The notes beneath the pieces were generated by a model. The model ran no database searches and was not told where the DNA came from. It saw only the letters and a program-made list of their open reading frames with translations. This document shows, piece by piece, positions 45,757-54,995 of a stretch of DNA of 64,000 nucleotides (position 1 is its first letter; every line of letters starts with the position of its first letter). Source of the DNA: Leptospira brenneri (GTDB taxonomy: Bacteria; Spirochaetota; Leptospiria; Leptospirales; Leptospiraceae); the NCBI RefSeq assembly GCF_002812125.1, contig NZ_NPDQ01000004.1:310001-374000 (forward strand), in the 5' to 3' direction. A program made the position numbers and the translations under genes.

Positions 45757-46524
45757 TTATTCTCTGCGAAAAAGGAAATTGGCGTAAGGTAAGTAGTAAT
45801 TTTCGTCAAAGTAAGGCTCATGGCGACTGATAGGATCCTTAAATCCCTTTCCTTTTAAAACTGCCTTAATCTGGGATAGGCGATCTAGATCATTTTCATT
45901 AGCTTCTATCATCAGAGACTGTAACCGATTATCCGCTAACGTATTAATCGCTCCCGCAACAATTAGGGGCTCAATTCCATCAACGTCAATCTTGATATGT
46001 GTTGGAAATGGTGCCGCATTCATAGCAATTAATTGATCGATCGAGTAAACCTGTATTGCTGTCGGATCCGTGGCTTGTTTTGTTTCGCTCAGCTGATTAT
46101 CTGCTGAGCCTGGTGATGAGTTTGGATCCCATCTAACTATTGAATTTTCATTAGATAGAGCAAAAGGATATGATACAATATTACCAAATTTGTTAAGGCC
46201 TATATTCTTGGAGAGGAGCCAGAAATTAACTGGCGAAGGCTCAAATGCACAAACTTGGATTCCGTTTCTTGCAGCATAAAGACTATAACAGCCGATATTT
46301 GCTCCTATATCCCAAAACACATCATCATTAGAAAAGCTATCTATCCAGGCAAGTGTCTCTGGTTCTTTTGTAAAAAAAGTCCTAACCCTAAATTCTGATG
46401 TTTTTCCATACATCGCGAATTTAATTAATCCTTTCACTGTAATTACCTCATGGATTGGTAAATTCTCGTCTTGGAATGGTAAAATCTCAAGACCGGCAAC
46501 AAAATTTGGCTTATGCTCTTTCAT
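45757..46524 (-). CDS. FkbM-family methyltransferase
   Basis: A 255-residue class I methyltransferase with motif I FWDIGANIGCYSLYAARNG near residue 70, CAFEPSPVNFWLLSKNI, and HIKIDVDGIEPLIVAGAI, which is the FkbM hallmark. These enzymes O-methylate sugars or sugar acids with SAM. It is 26 bases after the ptmA-like gene, so the legionaminic acid or a neighbouring sugar may be the target. A second FkbM gene is at 48.1-48.8 kb. Confidence 0.84.
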   Translation of the reverse strand: MKEHKPNFVAGLEILPFQDENLPIHEVITVKGLIKFAMYGKTSEFRVRTFFTKEPETLAWIDSFSNDDVFWDIGANIGCYSLYAARNGIQVCAFEPSPVNFWLLSKNIGLNKFGNIVSYPFALSNENSIVRWDPNSSPGSADNQLSETKQATDPTAIQVYSIDQLIAMNAAPFPTHIKIDVDGIEPLIVAGAINTLADNRLQSLMIEANENDLDRLSQIKAVLKGKGFKDPISRHEPYFDENYYLPYANFLFRRE

Positions 46525-46550
46525 TAATGCTCCTAAAATTCTGGTTTATT

Positions 46551-47354
46551 TCACCAGGTGCTCCATCCACCGTCAACACGTAAGACTTGACCGGTTATAT
46601 AAGCGGAAAGGTCACTGGCGAGAAACGCAATCGATCCCCTAAAATCATTTTCCGTTGCCATCCGCTTCATTGGAACTCTGTCTTCATAACGCCGAACAAA
46701 TTCTGCAGGTTGGTTTCGAAATATCCCACCTGGAGATATAGAATTCACTCGAATATCTGGTGCAAGAGTTGTAGCTAACCAATGTGTGAGTTGAACAATA
46801 CCACCTTTGCTCGCTGCATAGGCAGCTGGATTTGCCATAGTTGTTCCTTCGTAAAGGCGCCAGTCTGGACCAAATTCTCCGTATATAGATGCAATGTTAA
46901 TGATATTCCCACCTTTAGAATTACGTAAACTCGGAGTGAAGGCTTGACTGAGGTGAAATCCAGCGGTAAGATTGACCTCTACCGCGCGACGCCAAGTGTC
47001 AAGGGTCTGGTCTTCAAACGAAACAGACCAACCCAATAAATCCGAAGCACCCACAAATGCGGCATTGTTTATAAGACAGTTCAGTTCTAGACCATCATCT
47101 TTTACAGATGCAATCATGGACAAACGATCTCTCTCCGATTCCAGATCACAAAGTATGATTTTAGTACCAACACCCCATTTTGAACGTAGCCCTTCTTCCA
47201 ATGACTCTAATGCAGTCTTCGATCTGTCCACCAATATCAAATCGGCACCCAACTCGGCCAAAGTATCGGCCATAATTCGCCCTAGTCCACCACCGGCACC
47301 AGTAATCAATACTCGGCGATGATGCATATCTGCTAATTTTGCAAAATACTTCAC
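46551..47354 (-). CDS. ptmA: Short-chain dehydrogenase, PtmA-like
   Basis: A 267-residue classical SDR: VLITGAGGGLGRIMADTLAE, the NNAAFVG strand, INIASIYGEFG and the catalytic YAASKGGIVQL (Tyr-x3-Lys). It ends ITGQVLRVDGGWSTW, normal for the family. In Campylobacter, ptmA follows the CMP-legionaminate synthetase gene and belongs to the pathway that starts from fructose-6-phosphate; the same order is seen here. The start is a GTG that overlaps legF by four bases and has GAGGA six bases upstream. Confidence 0.8.
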   Translation of the reverse strand: MKYFAKLADMHHRRVLITGAGGGLGRIMADTLAELGADLILVDRSKTALESLEEGLRSKWGVGTKIILCDLESERDRLSMIASVKDDGLELNCLINNAAFVGASDLLGWSVSFEDQTLDTWRRAVEVNLTAGFHLSQAFTPSLRNSKGGNIINIASIYGEFGPDWRLYEGTTMANPAAYAASKGGIVQLTHWLATTLAPDIRVNSISPGGIFRNQPAEFVRRYEDRVPMKRMATENDFRGSIAFLASDLSAYITGQVLRVDGGWSTW

Positions 47355-48055
47355 AAATTCCTCGTTCGACGCTGCATCAAAAATTCTGCTACTTCAAAGT
47401 CAAATAACGTATCGATATCAATAGCTCGTTCCGTAGGGACATTGACCGCCCGAACTCTACCTGAGAAAATCGATGAGTTTGAAAAAACAAACTTTGGATC
47501 AACTACGAAGGCAACCGTAGCCATATCAAAAACTTGTGGGGCATCTTGTCTTCGGAAAACTCCTTCAGCAGGTGGTGTGACTAAGCCCACAAATTCATCA
47601 TTTGTATATTTCACCATGTTAAACGATGGATTTCTGTGTGCATCTGTTACAGTAATCACAACATCCGCATTACCCTTTTCAAACTCATCGAGACATGCGA
47701 TGATATCATCTATAAACCGTAAGGGTGCGGTAGCAGGAATAGAGATCATTGCATCTGGTAATGATCCTTCCGTTTCTTGTATGTAATTTAAAGCATGACG
47801 CCAAGCCAGCCATTCAGGACTGTTATCACCAGCTAACTCAGGAGGGCGCATAAACGGAGTTTCCGCACCGTATTCACGGGCAACTTCAGCAATTGAAGTA
47901 GAATCAGTAGATACAATCACACGGCGAATTCTGTGAACTGCTTTAGCTTGTTCTATTGCCCAAGCAATCAAAGGTTTACCTGCGAATGGTCGAATGTTTT
48001 TATTTGGTAACCCTTTCGAGCCACCTCGTGCAAATATAAAGCAAACTGTATTCAT
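47351..48055 (-). CDS. legF: CMP-legionaminic acid synthetase
   Basis: A 234-residue NeuA/PtmB-type cytidylyltransferase that activates a nonulosonic acid with CTP. It has FIFARGGSKGLPNKNIRPFA at the N-terminus, VSTDSTSIAEVAREYGAE near residue 48, SIPATAPLRFIDDIIA near residue 103, and IDIDTLFDFEVAEF near the end. The surrounding leg genes identify the likely substrate as legionaminic acid. It overlaps both neighbours by four bases. Confidence 0.9.
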   Translation of the reverse strand: MNTVCFIFARGGSKGLPNKNIRPFAGKPLIAWAIEQAKAVHRIRRVIVSTDSTSIAEVAREYGAETPFMRPPELAGDNSPEWLAWRHALNYIQETEGSLPDAMISIPATAPLRFIDDIIACLDEFEKGNADVVITVTDAHRNPSFNMVKYTNDEFVGLVTPPAEGVFRRQDAPQVFDMATVAFVVDPKFVFSNSSIFSGRVRAVNVPTERAIDIDTLFDFEVAEFLMQRRTRNL

Positions 48056-48807
48056 TTTGGTAAAAGGAAAATGTTTCCCTGGTAAGTCTTTAATTCATTT
48101 AAACTTATCTCTAAAGAAACATTGTTATCTATTTTATAAGTACTATAATTTAATTCTTCAACTAATTGGATAATGTATTCTGATATACTTCGATCAACAT
48201 CATCGAATGCTGATTCAATCTCAATAATCATTATTGGTCGGTATCGGCAAATTGATTTGTATGCACCCTTGAGTGCAGGAATTTCTCCCCCTTGAATATC
48301 TATTTTTATTAAATCAACAGATTCAAGATCCATTTTAGCAATATAATCATCTAAACTGTAACTTGGGACAGAAATTGATTCTCGCCCTTCAACAAATAGA
48401 GGTCGATTATCTCCCGAATGATGCGGGTCAATATACAACTCGATCGTACCACTACTTTCGCCGACAGCTGATTCATTAATGAAAATATTGTTACCAGAGG
48501 TTATGTTCTTTTTAAGAATTTTAAAGGTGATTGGGTCAGGTTCAAATGCATGAAGTTCGCGAACACCAATAATCTCTACTAGAAATTTAGACCAGTAACC
48601 TATATTTGCACCAACATCAAAGCAGACAGAATTTTTCAAGGGTAATGTCTTTAGATAATCCAATTCAATTGCCTCGGCAATTCTATATAAGAATCTCTTT
48701 TTAGAGTAATTACAACCAGGTCTTAGGTATAAATCGAAACCATGGTTCATTCTTACAGGAGATTTCCCGTTGTAGTTTGCCCAATTTTCTTCATCTTTAA
48801 TAGTCAT
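48052..48807 (-). CDS. FkbM-family methyltransferase
   Basis: A 251-residue methyltransferase with CFDVGANIGYWSKFLVEI near residue 62, HAFEPDPITFKILKKNI, and DLIKIDIQGGEIPALKGAY near residue 165, the FkbM pattern. It overlaps the oxidoreductase gene and legF by four bases each, so it is firmly within the legionaminic acid operon. It is a paralogue, not a copy, of the FkbM gene at 45.8-46.5 kb. O-methylation of a nonulosonic acid or the adjoining sugar is inferred. Confidence 0.84.
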   Translation of the reverse strand: MTIKDEENWANYNGKSPVRMNHGFDLYLRPGCNYSKKRFLYRIAEAIELDYLKTLPLKNSVCFDVGANIGYWSKFLVEIIGVRELHAFEPDPITFKILKKNITSGNNIFINESAVGESSGTIELYIDPHHSGDNRPLFVEGRESISVPSYSLDDYIAKMDLESVDLIKIDIQGGEIPALKGAYKSICRYRPIMIIEIESAFDDVDRSISEYIIQLVEELNYSTYKIDNNVSLEISLNELKTYQGNIFLLPK

Positions 48808-49811
48808 AATATTACTACCCTTGATTTTTCCTTGCTGGATTTTCGAACTGCTTCAATAATTTCTAATACTGCCAACCCATCTTCACCATTAACCAATGGA
48901 TTTAAACCATATTCCACGCACGACAAAAAATGTTTCCATTGTGCACGGTAGCTATCATCACCTTGCTGAACATAATGAAAAAGCTTTTTCCAAGCCTCAT
49001 CTCCAACCCGATATTCTTCTACCTCTCCCGTCAAACCATTCCAACGTAAACTTCCTGATTCACCTATAACTGTACACAATCTTACTCTATCGTGACGAAT
49101 AAAATCTAAACTGACAGAAGCTACCGGCGGAACTTGTCCAGAGACTTGAGGTTTAAAGCCAAGTGTCAGATGAGCGGTGTCTTCCACATCTATCTCAAGC
49201 GAACTTTGCCGGTTCAGCCAAGCTTGAACCCAACTAACATCTCCAAAGATCCAACGTAAATAATCCAGTTCATGACTAAGTTCTAACAAAACCCCTCCTC
49301 CCAAATCCTTCTGGGCGGAAACATTTTGTCGGTAGTCGGTCTGAGGACGCCATGATGGAAGGTATTGTCCAATTTCACAGCGTATAGAAAGAATTCGTCC
49401 AATAGTTCCTGCATGGATACAATCTCGAAATTTTTCAAGAGATGGTAAAAAACGAAGGTTATACCCGACTTGCAAAACCAGTTTACGCGTATGAGCTTTT
49501 TCTATAAGACTAGAAACACCTTCCGTTGTATCACTAAGAGGTTTTTCTATAAGTAAATGACAGTCTAAGGCGACTAAAGCCAATGCAGTGCTAATATGAA
49601 ATGGTGCAGGATTTGCGATAACCGCTATCTGCGGTGCAAAAGTAGCAACCTGTTCCATATCTGCTAAACAACCGTCAGCAAACTCAGGTGTCTCTGCCCC
49701 GGGTTTGTGACGCAAAACCTTAATTTCTGCATCTGGAAATAATTCCCTTGCTAGACGTAAATGACGTTTACCAATACTACCAAGCCCAACAATTAAAAGA
49801 CGATTAATCAT
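48804..49811 (-). CDS. ptmF: Gfo/Idh/MocA oxidoreductase, PtmF-like
   Basis: A 335-residue NAD(P)-dependent oxidoreductase. It has the N-terminal LLIVGLGSIGKRHLRLAREL, IANPAPFHISTALALVAL near residue 72, and LLIEKPLSDTTEG with the conserved Glu-Lys-Pro. In Campylobacter a gene in this position (after ptmE) is ptmF, and I use that name from context. ATG 49811 is chosen because the Rossmann fold starts right after it; a GTG 51 bases upstream is unlikely. A 176-base gap without visible features separates it from the HisH-like gene. Confidence 0.76.
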   Translation of the reverse strand: MINRLLIVGLGSIGKRHLRLARELFPDAEIKVLRHKPGAETPEFADGCLADMEQVATFAPQIAVIANPAPFHISTALALVALDCHLLIEKPLSDTTEGVSSLIEKAHTRKLVLQVGYNLRFLPSLEKFRDCIHAGTIGRILSIRCEIGQYLPSWRPQTDYRQNVSAQKDLGGGVLLELSHELDYLRWIFGDVSWVQAWLNRQSSLEIDVEDTAHLTLGFKPQVSGQVPPVASVSLDFIRHDRVRLCTVIGESGSLRWNGLTGEVEEYRVGDEAWKKLFHYVQQGDDSYRAQWKHFLSCVEYGLNPLVNGEDGLAVLEIIEAVRKSSKEKSRVVIL

Positions 49812-49987
49812 TCTGTAATTGTATAAAGTTAATTCAAATTCAAATAGATGATAGAATAGCACCTTGTTGTATCAAGGATTCAAGTGTCATTTTGTAGTCA
49901 CTATTGATAGATTTTGATAGATATGCGATTGTCGCCATACCTACACACTGATCTGGGCAAAATGAAAATGAACTATTCAATCTCTCA

Positions 49988-50629
49988 CTAAGATAAAAAT
50001 TTCTTTAGAATTTTGAGACCAATCTCGCCGCTTTTTTCTGGGTGGAACTGACATCCCGTGATATTATCTCGATGAATTACCGCAGGTATATGATTACCAC
50101 CATAATTACAAGTTGCCAAAAGATGATTTTCACTCTGAGGTACAGCCATAAATGAATGTACGAAATAAACGGAATCTCCAACCTGAACGTCTGCTAATAT
50201 GGTCTGATTCCAAGCGTTCAAGTTTTTTAAACCTTCCAGTTCATTCCATCCTATATGCGGAATTTTTAACTGTTCAAATTCACCTTGCGAAGGTACAGGG
50301 ATGACCCTACCTGGAATCAAGCCAAGACCTTTGGTGATTCCAAATTCTTCGCTTTCATCCAGTAATAATTGCATTCCCAGACAAATTGCCAGCAGTGGAG
50401 TACCTTTGTTTGATATCTCTTGAATTATTTCAATTAGACCAAGTGAAGCAAGTGCGTCCATAGCATTCGAAAAAGCTCCAACTCCGGGCAGAATTACATG
50501 TGTTGCTTCACGTAATTCACCAGCATCTGAAGTGATACAAACATCCGCTCCTACGCGTTCGAGACCGCGTCGCACACTAAGTAAATTGCCAACACCGTAG
50601 TCAATAATTGTAGCTTTAACTTTTTGCAT
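49988..50629 (-). CDS. HisH-like glutaminase of the second amidine module
   Basis: A 213-residue class I glutamine amidotransferase with LAICLGMQLLLDESEEFG (nucleophilic Cys near residue 82) and GCQFHPEKSGEIGLKIL (His-Glu pair). It overlaps the HisF-like gene by 14 bases, so the two subunits are coupled. It should supply ammonia for an ATP-dependent amidotransferase acting on legionaminic acid or its precursor, rather than for histidine synthesis. Confidence 0.86.
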   Translation of the reverse strand: MQKVKATIIDYGVGNLLSVRRGLERVGADVCITSDAGELREATHVILPGVGAFSNAMDALASLGLIEIIQEISNKGTPLLAICLGMQLLLDESEEFGITKGLGLIPGRVIPVPSQGEFEQLKIPHIGWNELEGLKNLNAWNQTILADVQVGDSVYFVHSFMAVPQSENHLLATCNYGGNHIPAVIHRDNITGCQFHPEKSGEIGLKILKKFLS

Positions 50630-51386
50630 ATTTTCTCAGCTGAATCCCATTAGAAGAAGCCTCTTCCTTGATATTACCTATGGTTAATCTCTCATAATGT
50701 AGTACATCGGCCATAGCGACTGCATCTGCTAAACCCTCTTTTGCCACCTGCACCAAATGTGCAACGTTTCCCATTCCTCCACTTGCGATGACAGGAACTG
50801 TTGTTTGTTCGGCGACTGCTCGCACCAAATCTACATCAAATCCCTTTCTTGTGCCTTCACGATCAACTGATGTGAGCAAAATTTCACCAGCTCCAAGCTG
50901 TATTCCTTTTTGTATCCATTCCAAAACATCTAAACCCGTTCGTTCACGCCCATTCTCAGTAAATACTTCCCATTTCTTAGGTCCAATACTCTTGGCTTGA
51001 ACGGAAAGAACCATACATTGACTTCCAAAACGTCTGGAAATTTCAGTGATAAGTCCCGGATTGGCCACAGCAGCCGTATTAATAGCTACCTTGTCTGCTC
51101 CACTTCTTAGTAAACGAGTAGCGTCTTCCACAGAGCGAATTCCGCCACCTACCGTTAATGGAATAAAGATATTCTCAACCGATCTTTCTAAAAGGTCACT
51201 AAGATTATTTCTACCATATAAACTTGCAACAGTGTCGATGTAAATCAGCTCATCCGCTCCCTGTTGATAATATTTATGTGCATATTCAGCAGGCGATCCA
51301 ATGACACGCAAGCCTTCCATATGCACACCCTTAATTAGATTCTGCCCTTTGATATCGAGACGGGCAATGATTCGCACCTTACGCAT
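50616..51386 (-). CDS. HisF-like subunit of the second amidine module
   Basis: A 256-residue HisF-like TIM barrel with IIARLDIKGQNLIKGVHMEG at the start, LTVGGGIRSVEDATRLLRSG, and ILLTSVDREGTRKGFD. It keeps Asp11 of HisF but has Gln at position 130, where histidine enzymes have the second catalytic Asp; the paralogue at 26.7-27.5 kb has lost Asp11 instead. Loss of either acid argues against imidazole-glycerol-phosphate synthase activity and for ammonia channelling to the amidotransferase coded just upstream. Confidence 0.85.
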   Translation of the reverse strand: MRKVRIIARLDIKGQNLIKGVHMEGLRVIGSPAEYAHKYYQQGADELIYIDTVASLYGRNNLSDLLERSVENIFIPLTVGGGIRSVEDATRLLRSGADKVAINTAAVANPGLITEISRRFGSQCMVLSVQAKSIGPKKWEVFTENGRERTGLDVLEWIQKGIQLGAGEILLTSVDREGTRKGFDVDLVRAVAEQTTVPVIASGGMGNVAHLVQVAKEGLADAVAMADVLHYERLTIGNIKEEASSNGIQLRKYAKS

Positions 51387-51409
51387 TCAAATGTTCCAAT
51401 TGTGTTTGT

Positions 51410-52714
51410 TCAAAGACCATGTCGCAATCGCCATTTTCCTTCTTCAAATTTCCAAAGATGAGGGGATCGAAACTGATTTGTAAGGAGGCGAAAATATTCC
51501 CGATCCATTATCGGTTTTTCAAACATCTTACTTGCTGTTGGAAATTCGGTATCAGGCAAACTAAGATAACTAAAAATTTCATCAGCAAACCGCTCCGGGA
51601 ATTCATGATCGAACTTCTTTACAAGTGCGACACCTTCCTCTCTTGTAATATCAGCAGATCTTATCTCTTGAGCTGCGTCATAACTTGCGCGACCTATCCC
51701 GAACTTTATTCCCGTAGTAAAGTAATGAAAATCATCAATACGATCATCAATACTATTATACTTACTGTAAGTTCCCGGAGTTCTCTCAGGTGAAGCTTGA
51801 AATCCACCATGCTCAACTGCATAGTAATATGCACTTTGCGGATGCCACTTTAAGTAATATCCTAGATAGTGCACTTCGATTCCTTTCTTCTGGATCTGTG
51901 TTGGGTCAGCAGGTAAATACGGTTGTAAGTCATTTCTATCGACTCCAAATTGTTCTGTCAAATCCTGAACAGAAACACCGCCAAGGAAGACCTTTGACTT
52001 ATCCTCCACCGTAAAATAAGACCAATCCCTCTGTGCGGACTCTGTATCACCGATCGGATTTCCGTATTCTGCCTCATTCTCTCCATAGAAAACAAGTGGA
52101 ATGTCAAACAGAAGTGCCATTTTTGGAGCAAGAGACTTCTGACCAAACATAAATGCTTGAAACGGGTGAAACAGCAACTCTGTTGATAATCGAGTTAGCA
52201 ATCGATGTACTCTTCCATTGGGAGTCATCAAATAGTTGTCGTGGCCAGCATGGATCCAAGATTGGAAATTTTTCCAGCCCCAATCGGTATAGACATGAGG
52301 CGCCCAAGTAACAGTAAGAGGGTGCATACCATATTTTGTTTTCAATATATGGGAAGCATAAAAACTGTCTTTGCCACCTGAGCCAGGAACTATACAATCA
52401 TAAGATCCGTCCGTCTTACGATGTTTATCACAAAGTTCACGCAATTGTTTTTCGCGCAAATTCCAATCAATCGTATGTCGCTTTCTTTCTGTAAAATTAC
52501 AAGCATCGCAAATTCCATTTTCATCAAAATGAATAGTAGCTTTCTTCGAATCTTTTGTGTGCTTATACTCAACGGCAGAATTTGGCCGTTGGTTTGAGAT
52601 TACGCATTTTTTACAAAATGCTACTTTCTTTGGAAGTCCATAGTAAACTTCATTCGGCTCGTCTGTTTGAAACTTACTCAAATCGACTTCTTCAGGGTAT
52701 TGAATTTTTTCCAT
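51410..52714 (-). CDS. N-acetyl-sugar amidotransferase, PseA/PtmG/WbpG type
   Basis: A 434-residue PP-loop protein of the N-acetyl sugar amidotransferase family. Two Cys pairs (C34-x2-C37 and C69-x2-C72) form the usual N-terminal metal-binding module, and IVPGSGGKDSFYASHIL carries the ATP-pyrophosphatase loop (SGGKDS, residues 112-117). Relatives in Campylobacter and Pseudomonas turn an N-acetyl group into an acetamidino group. Within the leg operon the product is probably an acetamidino legionaminic acid. ATG 52714 is chosen because GGAGAA lies five bases upstream; a TTG at 52726 is less likely. Confidence 0.87.
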   Translation of the reverse strand: MEKIQYPEEVDLSKFQTDEPNEVYYGLPKKVAFCKKCVISNQRPNSAVEYKHTKDSKKATIHFDENGICDACNFTERKRHTIDWNLREKQLRELCDKHRKTDGSYDCIVPGSGGKDSFYASHILKTKYGMHPLTVTWAPHVYTDWGWKNFQSWIHAGHDNYLMTPNGRVHRLLTRLSTELLFHPFQAFMFGQKSLAPKMALLFDIPLVFYGENEAEYGNPIGDTESAQRDWSYFTVEDKSKVFLGGVSVQDLTEQFGVDRNDLQPYLPADPTQIQKKGIEVHYLGYYLKWHPQSAYYYAVEHGGFQASPERTPGTYSKYNSIDDRIDDFHYFTTGIKFGIGRASYDAAQEIRSADITREEGVALVKKFDHEFPERFADEIFSYLSLPDTEFPTASKMFEKPIMDREYFRLLTNQFRSPHLWKFEEGKWRLRHGL

Positions 52715-52739
52715 TCTGTTCTCCAATTAAAATCTTAAT

Positions 52740-53768
52740 CTACTCTCCGCGTATCTTCGCGAGATCTTCTTTTCTGCCGACATCTACCCACGGTTCATGC
52801 ATAGGATAGACAATGATACGGTTTCCAGCTTCCCCCAAACGAGTGAACAAAGTCGGCATGTCACATTTTTGGCCAGCCTCAAGATGATCTAGAGTTTGTG
52901 GCTCAAGCGCGTAAATTCCTGCATTAACGTGCGTGCGGTGGATCGGTTTTTCTTCGAAACCGAGGATATCGACACCTTTAATTCGCACGACACCAAAGGG
53001 ATGCTGCCATTCGTGCATTCTTACGGACATTGTTGCAGCAGCACCATTTTTACAATGAAATTCTAGTAACTCACTGTAACGAATGTCTGTCATGACATCG
53101 CCATTTGTCACAATGAATGGAGCAGTTGGTTTTTCCTTGATATATCCCAACGCTCCCGCGGTTCCTAAAGGTGTCTCCTCTCGGACATATTCAATACGGA
53201 TTCCACGATCAGAACCGTCTTTAAAGTAATCTTCAATCATGTGACCTAGATAAAAAACCGAGATCAGAAAATTACGGAATCCTTCCATCATTGCCTTTTC
53301 AATGATATGTTCAAGCATGGGTTTGCCGGCAACAGGTAACATCGGTTTCGGGCAATTCTCAGTATAAGGTCGAAGTCTAACGCCTTTTCCTCCGGCCATA
53401 ATTACAAATAAGTTTTCCAATTGGTTCGGCTGCAGAATTTCATCCATTACATGCAAACCCAAAACCTTTCGATCCTCATCAACTATTGGAATTTGATGAA
53501 TTTTGTTTGCCTTCATGAGCTGAAGAACCAATTCCCGACTCATAGAAGGAAGTACAACAAAAGAGTTTGGTTTCATGATCAAATGAACTGGTTGTGACAG
53601 ATCTAGCCCCTTCAAAAGACCTCGCCTGATATCACCATCAGTGATAGTTCCTAACAATGAATTTGATTCATCAACAACTAACACTACTTGAAGACCAGTT
53701 TGATCAAGATTTTGAATTACTTTCTCAATCGAGTCATCCGGACGCAATATAGCTTTTTTCCAATTCAT
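52740..53768 (-). CDS. ptmE: CBS-domain sugar-1-phosphate nucleotidyltransferase, PtmE-like
   Basis: A 342-residue two-part protein. Residues 1-115 hold a CBS pair (TITDGDIRRGLLKGL and HQIPIVDEDRKVLGLH). The remainder is a nucleotidyltransferase with FVIMAGGKGVRLRPYTE, CPKPMLPVAGKPMLEHIIE and VTNGDVMTDIRY. PtmE of Campylobacter has the same architecture and makes GDP-glucosamine from GTP and glucosamine-1-P, the entry to GDP-linked legionaminic acid synthesis. CBS domains often sense nucleotides and may tune activity. Confidence 0.87.
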   Translation of the reverse strand: MNWKKAILRPDDSIEKVIQNLDQTGLQVVLVVDESNSLLGTITDGDIRRGLLKGLDLSQPVHLIMKPNSFVVLPSMSRELVLQLMKANKIHQIPIVDEDRKVLGLHVMDEILQPNQLENLFVIMAGGKGVRLRPYTENCPKPMLPVAGKPMLEHIIEKAMMEGFRNFLISVFYLGHMIEDYFKDGSDRGIRIEYVREETPLGTAGALGYIKEKPTAPFIVTNGDVMTDIRYSELLEFHCKNGAAATMSVRMHEWQHPFGVVRIKGVDILGFEEKPIHRTHVNAGIYALEPQTLDHLEAGQKCDMPTLFTRLGEAGNRIIVYPMHEPWVDVGRKEDLAKIRGE

Positions 53769-53786
53769 ATCAAATTATTCAGGGTG

Positions 53787-54950
53787 TTATTGAGATAGGT
53801 CAAAAAAATTTTTCTTAGTTGAAAGGTTTCCTATTCTACTCTGAACAATTTTAAATATTTTCTCAGAAGCATCACCTTCTCCATAAGGATTTTGAATATC
53901 ACGTAATAAACTTTTATATTCGTTAGTATAAATTAACTTGAGAGTATTTTCTATTTCATCTTGATTTGGTTGACAATCCAAAACACTCTTAGCTCTTACT
54001 CTTCCTTTTTGCCGATCTCCAATATTAATAGTAAATTTCTTTAAAGTTGGAACCTCTAATAATCCACTTGAGGAATTCCCAACCACTGCATCTACAAATC
54101 GTATTGTTGAAAAATATTTTAACTGTCCTAATGAAGTAAAGGCTTTCGAATTTTTGCGGCCAGAAACATAAGTATTTATTTTATCAATCAGCCCTCTGCT
54201 TCCATTATCAGAATTTGGGAGGGTAAAAATGATATTGATCTCAGGAAATTTATCCAAGGCACTAAGAAGATAATCAAACTGTTCAAGAGACGAGTGCTCT
54301 TCCAATGTGACTGGATGGAAAGTAACCAATAAATTTCTTTCGCCAAACCTAAAATCCAGTTCATTTTCTAATTCTTCTTTATTTAAGAATTGAAGATTTT
54401 TAATAGCATCAACACCGAGACCACCTACACAAAAAACTGTCTCTGGATTTTCCCCTAACTGTATAACTCGGTTACGATACTCTTCTGTAGCTACAAAGTG
54501 AAGATTGGACATTTTAGTGATTGAATGTCTAATTGCATCATCGTATGCACCTTCCGTAATTTCCCCGCCGTGAATGTGTGCAATAGGGATATTGGAGAAC
54601 AAACAGATGGGAGCAACTGAAAGTAATTCGAATCGATCACCTAGTAAAAAAACCAGATCCGGTTTCAAGTCTTTCAGAGCATCCGAAAGACCAATCATAC
54701 CTAGTCCAACAGATTTTGCTATAGAAAAGGAAGTATCCGAACTGAGTAACATCTCTACTTTTCGATCAATTAAAAATCCATCTTCTTCTATTTCCTGGTA
54801 TGTTAAACCAAATTCTGGCGAAAGATGCATACCTGTTGCAATCACTTGAAGCTCGAAAATGGGGGAAGTCTGGATCAACTTCATCAATCGTTTGAGTAAT
54901 CCGTATTCGGCCCTAGTCCCTGTCACAAAGCAGATTTTTTGTTTTAACAT
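53787..54950 (-). CDS. legG: GDP/UDP-sugar hydrolysing 2-epimerase
   Basis: A 387-residue NeuC/LegG-type enzyme that releases the nucleotide and epimerises C2 to give 2,4-diacetamido-2,4,6-trideoxymannose. It has ICFVTGTRAEYGLLKRLMK at the start, FLLGDRFELLSVAPICLFS, AHIHGGEITEGAYDDAIRHS and VVGNSSSGLLEVPTLKK. Placement between legI and ptmE is as in Campylobacter, where the substrate is GDP-linked. Confidence 0.92.
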   Translation of the reverse strand: MLKQKICFVTGTRAEYGLLKRLMKLIQTSPIFELQVIATGMHLSPEFGLTYQEIEEDGFLIDRKVEMLLSSDTSFSIAKSVGLGMIGLSDALKDLKPDLVFLLGDRFELLSVAPICLFSNIPIAHIHGGEITEGAYDDAIRHSITKMSNLHFVATEEYRNRVIQLGENPETVFCVGGLGVDAIKNLQFLNKEELENELDFRFGERNLLVTFHPVTLEEHSSLEQFDYLLSALDKFPEINIIFTLPNSDNGSRGLIDKINTYVSGRKNSKAFTSLGQLKYFSTIRFVDAVVGNSSSGLLEVPTLKKFTINIGDRQKGRVRAKSVLDCQPNQDEIENTLKLIYTNEYKSLLRDIQNPYGEGDASEKIFKIVQSRIGNLSTKKNFFDLSQ

Positions 54951-54995
54951 AAATTACTAGATTATAAAAAAACTAAAAATAAATTTATTAATTTT

